DNA of 64,000 nucleotides, taken from contig CAYZIS010000013.1 of NCBI GenBank assembly GCA_964478545.1, forward strand, positions 6,051 to 70,050, read 5' to 3'. This stretch comes from DQWO01 sp964478545. Lineage in GTDB: Bacteria; Desulfobacterota; Anaeroferrophillalia; Anaeroferrophillales; Anaeroferrophillaceae. Below, piece after piece: positions 60,960 to 64,000 of the stretch (position 1 is its first letter; the number at the start of each line of letters is the position of its first letter). The position numbers and the translations under genes are program-made. Below the pieces are notes generated by a model. It was given only the letters and a program-made list of their open reading frames with translations. It made no database searches and was not told the DNA's origin.

Positions 60960-63171
60960 ATGGCAAGCAGAGCAAATGAGCAAGCTTTCCAGCAGGACAT
61001 CATCAACCAGATGATCGAAGGCGGCTGGAAGCTTGGCGATCCCGCCAAATATAATCGCGAGCTTGCGCTCTATCCGTCGGACTCTCTCGACTACGTCCAG
61101 ACGACCCAGTCGCAGGCTTGGGAGAAGTACAAGAAACTCTATTCGAGCAATCCCGAACAGGCCTTTATTGATAAACTTGCGGCGCAGTTGGGTAAGGCCG
61201 ACCCTTAAGCTTCCGATAAGAGTCTGTGCACGTTCGGGACGCTGGGTGTGCTGCGCCATGAATTGCGCGATAAATCGGTCTCGTTTAAGTTCTGTCAGTT
61301 TAAACCCGAGCATGGTCTGAACCCGGCGACGCAGGCGATGTATAAGGGTAATATCCTGCGGGTTGTGCCTGAGCTCGTCTACAGTTCCTATGCCACCAAA
61401 GCCCACTTTGAGGCGACCGGCGGATTAGATCTAAAAAAGCGGGCCAAGGCCTGGCGCATCGACCTCGTGCTCTTCCTGAACGGTATCCCGATCGTGACGA
61501 TGGAGCTTAAAAGCGAGTTTAAGCAGGCGGTCGATGCGCCAGGTGATTGAAGAGGGCTACATTCTTGATGTGCTCAAAAACTATACCAGCTATAAGGTGG
61601 CTTACAATCTGGCGCAGAAGGTCGCCAGCGCCGATGTCGAGGTCGACAGCAAGAAGGCCAGGGTCAAGCTTAACCAGTGGGTGCGCCTGCACGACTACAA
61701 TATCGCCCAGAAGGTGATGGTGATCGTCGAGCACTTCCGGGATACAGTGATGGGGCTTCTCAATGGTCACGCTAAAGCGATGATCGTGACCGGCTCGCGC
61801 AAAGAGGCGGTACGCTACAAACTGGAGTTCGATAAATACATCAAAAAGAGGGACTATAGCCAGCTTAAGGCGCTGGTTGCTTTTTCCGGGCAGGTGAGTT
61901 TCAGTGCCGGTGATCCGCACTGTGAAGGGCTGCTCGGGGAGAAGTTTACCGAGCTTGGTATGAACCCCGGCCTTAAAGGGCGGGACCTGCGCGAGGCCTT
62001 TGCTGCCAATGACTATCATGTCATGATCGTCGCCCAGAAGTTTCAGACTGGTTTCGACCAGCCCAAGCTCTGCGCCATGTATGTCGACAAAAAGCTCGGT
62101 GGTCTCGACTGTGTGCAGACCCTCTCGCGCCTGAATCGGATCTACCCGGGCAAGGAGGAGACCTATGTCTTGGATTTCTTCAACGAGCCCGAGGAGGTGC
62201 TGGCGGCGTTCCAGGAGTACTACCAGACGGCGGCTTTGCTTGATGTCTCCGACCCGAACCTTATCTGGGACCTGTTCGAGAAGCTCCGGGCAGCGGGGAT
62301 ATTTCTTTGGACGGAGGTTGTACAGTTCAGTGAGATCTACTTTATCAAGAGTAAGAGCAACTCTGCCATCAGTAACGTCTGCAAACCGGCGGTCGAGCGC
62401 TGGCAGAAGCGCTACGAAGAGGTCCGGGTTGATTTCGCAAAGCACAAGAAGCTCTTCGCTCACGCTAAATCCCTGGGTGATGCGACTTTTATCGCCAATG
62501 CCGAAACCGAGATGAAGGGGGCCAAGCGCGAGCTTGATGGGCTTGGTATCTTCAAGGCGGATCTTATGTCGTTTAGGCGCTACTACGAGTTCATGTCGCA
62601 GATTGTCGACTACGAGAGTTGCGACCTGGAGAAGCTCAACCTTTACGCCCGTCACCTGGCCCCGTTGCTGCGCGAGAAGGTACCGGATGACGACCCCATC
62701 GATTTAAGCTCGGTCGAATTGAGCCATTACCGTCTCTCAAAAATCAAACGGCAGGACCTGTTGCTGGTCAAGGAGGAGGCGGAGACCGGCCTCTACCCGA
62801 CAACGGATCTCGGTACCGGCAAGGCCAAAAACAAGGAAGAGGAGTGGCTCTCGCAGATTATCACCCGATTGAACGAGCTTTTCGTCACTGATGGGCTCAC
62901 CGACCGTGATCTGATCAACTACGCCTACACCATCCGCGACAAGATCAGCGAGAACGAAAATGTTATGCAGCAGATCGCCAATAACTCCGCCGAGCAGGCC
63001 CTGCTCGGAGATTTCGCGGGGGCCCTGGATGAGGCGGTGATGGAGAGCAGTGAAGCCCATCAGAACCAGATGATGCAGTACCTAAACAGCAAAGAGCTCC
63101 AGGTCGGATTTCAGCGCGTGGTTTTTGATATGCTGCGGACGCAGAGAGCTGCGGGGGTGGGAGTTCAATGA
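60960..63171 (+). pseudogene. hsdR: hsdR remnant: type I restriction subunit with stop codon and internal deletion
   Basis: HsdR is the nuclease-translocase of type I restriction enzymes. The N-terminal part reads AFQQDIINQMIEGGWKLGD to GKADP, then an in-frame TAA (61206-61208). The same frame continues with GTLGVLRHELRDK and the nuclease motif RIDLVLFLNG...VTMELKSEF. At GATGCG (61533-61538) the frame changes and the match jumps to RQVIEEGYILDVLKNYTSYK, so about 500 residues with the helicase motifs I-IV are gone. The 3' part (61534-63171) keeps motif V/VI-type FQTGFDQPK and LSRLNRIYPG and the C-terminal helical region. Its third positions look more GC-rich than the core genes. The protein cannot work as a restriction enzyme. 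Confidence 0.88.
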
Positions 63172-63193
63172 GTTGTTTGCTAGTATGGAGAGG

Positions 63194-63254
63194 TTGACAA
63201 CGGGTCATAAATAGGTTAGTTTGTTGACACAAAAAAGGGCATATATTTGTGTCA
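63194..63254 (+). promoter_or_regulatory. Promoter and operator-like inverted repeat of the AbiEi-like gene
   Basis: TTGACA (63194-63199) with a 17-bp spacer to TAGTTT (63217-63222) is a plausible promoter. Just downstream is a perfect 9-bp inverted repeat, TGACACAAA (63225-63233) and TTTGTGTCA (63246-63254), spaced by 12 nt and ending 8 nt before the start codon. AbiE-type antitoxins are known to bind inverted repeats in their own promoter, so autoregulation is likely. Confidence 0.65.
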
Positions 63255-63262
63255 GGTATCCC

Positions 63263-63886
63263 ATGAGTGAAAGTATGAAAAGTATAGATAAACAAATACT
63301 TAGCAGAATGTATGGCCATGGTAGGGGTTGGGTGTTTACTCCAAATGACTTCAAGGACCTTGGCAGCCGTAATGCAATTGCTTCGGCTCTTAAGCGCTAT
63401 AAGCAATCGGGGCAGATACGTCAACTAGCTCGGGGGCTCTATGACTATCCCAAAAGTGATCCGCAGTTGGGCCCATTGTTGCCTTCCGCAGACGACATTG
63501 CTAAGGCGCTGGTCGGACGGGATGCCTCACGGTCGCAGCCGACCGGGGCTTATGCCGCAAACTTGCTAGGGCTCTCAACTCAGGTGCCCATGAAGGTTAC
63601 TTATCTCACTGACAGCCTCCCTCGCATTGTAGAGGTCGGCAATCGACAGATTATTTTGAAACGGACGACGCCACGTAATATGGCAACAGCGGGCAGGGTC
63701 AGCGGTTTGGTGATTCAGGCACTACGGCATCTCGGTAAAAAAAATGTAGATGATCAGGTCATTGCTCAACTTGACCGGTGTCTTGATGCCCAGGCCAGAC
63801 TTCAACTGCTGAAAGATATTCGCTACGCGCCCGACTGGATTGCAGATATATTCCGTGATTTGGTGGCCAAGGAGGCTTCTGCGTGA
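63263..63886 (+). CDS. AbiEi-like antitoxin/regulator (DUF6088 family)
   Basis: The 207-residue protein has an N-terminal winged helix (ILSRMYGHGRGWVFTPNDFKD, NAIASALKRYKQSGQIRQLARGLYDYP) followed by the DUF6088/AbiEi C-terminal domain (TGAYAANLLGLSTQVPMKVTYL is split here as TGAYAANLLG and VPMKVTYLTD, then IILKRTTPRNM). These proteins pair with AbiEii nucleotidyltransferase toxins in abortive-infection systems. ATG 63263 follows the operator repeat; the earlier TTG at 63221 lies inside the promoter and is rejected. The partner start codon overlaps this stop by 4 nt, the usual arrangement. Confidence 0.82.
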   Translation: MSESMKSIDKQILSRMYGHGRGWVFTPNDFKDLGSRNAIASALKRYKQSGQIRQLARGLYDYPKSDPQLGPLLPSADDIAKALVGRDASRSQPTGAYAANLLGLSTQVPMKVTYLTDSLPRIVEVGNRQIILKRTTPRNMATAGRVSGLVIQALRHLGKKNVDDQVIAQLDRCLDAQARLQLLKDIRYAPDWIADIFRDLVAKEASA

Positions 63887-63963
63887 GAGAGTTTATAGAG
63901 ATGGCGGAGGATCGCCGTAATCTAGTTTGTACGCAAGCGGGCGCATGTAATGGTTCACCGTGA
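63883..63963 (+). pseudogene. Truncated AbiEii-like nucleotidyltransferase toxin start
   Basis: GTG 63883 overlaps the antitoxin stop (GTGA). The frame gives VREFIEMAEDRRNLVCTQAG and ends after 26 residues at TGA 63961-63963. The first 20 residues fit the start of an AbiEii-type toxin, but the sequence then departs from any family pattern and the other frames also close before the window end. The toxin seems broken, leaving an orphan antitoxin. The window ends 37 nt later, so a continuation after a larger rearrangement cannot be excluded. Confidence 0.55.
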
Positions 63964-64000
63964 ATTGGAATTTTTCTCAGTTTGAGTTAACATACTCAAA

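Noticed and set aside
61519..62655. 378-codon open frame on the minus strand opposite hsdR
   Set aside because: It is the antisense of a clearly recognisable HsdR C-terminal part; its composition follows from the GC-rich third positions of that gene and it matches no family.

Overview
The window reads as a chromosomal segment of a Gram-negative bacterium, most likely a member of the Desulfobacterota (former Deltaproteobacteria). The reasons are the gene neighbourhoods secA-argJ and xerC-hslV-hslU-argB, which I know from Geobacter-type genomes, an outer-membrane secretin, TonB and RlpA proteins, a PEP-CTERM-like tagged protein and many c-di-GMP proteins. This is inference from gene content; no 16S rRNA gene or other decisive marker is present.

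Layout. 0-4.2 kb: secA and argJ. 4.2-6.5 kb: a PEP-CTERM-like secreted protein, a repeat-rich gap with a perfect 74-bp direct repeat, and a ribbon-helix-helix/ParE toxin-antitoxin pair. 6.5-11 kb (minus): mltG, murJ and a DUF342/FapA protein, each overlapping the next by 4 nt. 11-16.6 kb: an ArsR regulator, two FmdB zinc ribbons, a kinase-like protein without an ATPase domain, a TPR protein, rluD, pgeF, yggT and yggU. 16.8-23.2 kb: tonB-like gene, xerC, hslVU, argB and an RlmL-like methyltransferase. 23.3-31 kb: an SPFH/zinc-ribbon pair, rlpA, an ABC-F protein, trmL and a PAS-GGDEF protein. 31-37.6 kb (minus): an AddB/AddA helicase-nuclease pair split by a 422-bp spacer full of repeats.

37.8-57.5 kb (plus) is the most interesting block: 17 genes, mostly overlapping or closely spaced, for a type IV pilus/type II secretion-like machine. 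It holds a Ca-motif-rich minor pilin, a 1072-residue PilX-like adhesin, a histidine kinase and response regulator, an HD-GYP protein, a STAS protein, the assembly ATPase (N-terminal MshEN-like motifs), the inner-membrane PilC/GspF protein, three more pilins, a membrane GGDEF protein, PilM, PilN, PilO, PilP and a secretin. The secretin carries at its N-terminus a domain resembling the PgaB C-terminal glycoside hydrolase (GHL13/GH153-like). A polysaccharide-hydrolase-like domain built into a pilus/secretion outer-membrane channel, in one operon with proteins for making, degrading and probably sensing c-di-GMP, is my main candidate for an undescribed system.

57.6-64 kb is an accessory region that begins at a tRNA-Leu(CAA). 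It holds a frameshifted tyrosine integrase whose frame runs antisense through the tRNA, two unidentified gene fragments, an hsdM stub, a first hsdR stub, an AlbA_2/Schlafen-type ATP-binding regulator with in-frame 12-bp repeats, an hsdR gene broken by a stop codon and a large internal deletion, and an AbiEi-like antitoxin followed by a truncated AbiEii-like toxin start. It looks like a decaying defence island. Several families of small dispersed palindromic repeats are scattered through the core part. No CRISPR array and no rRNA gene were seen. The first 203 bases hold no gene that I can support.
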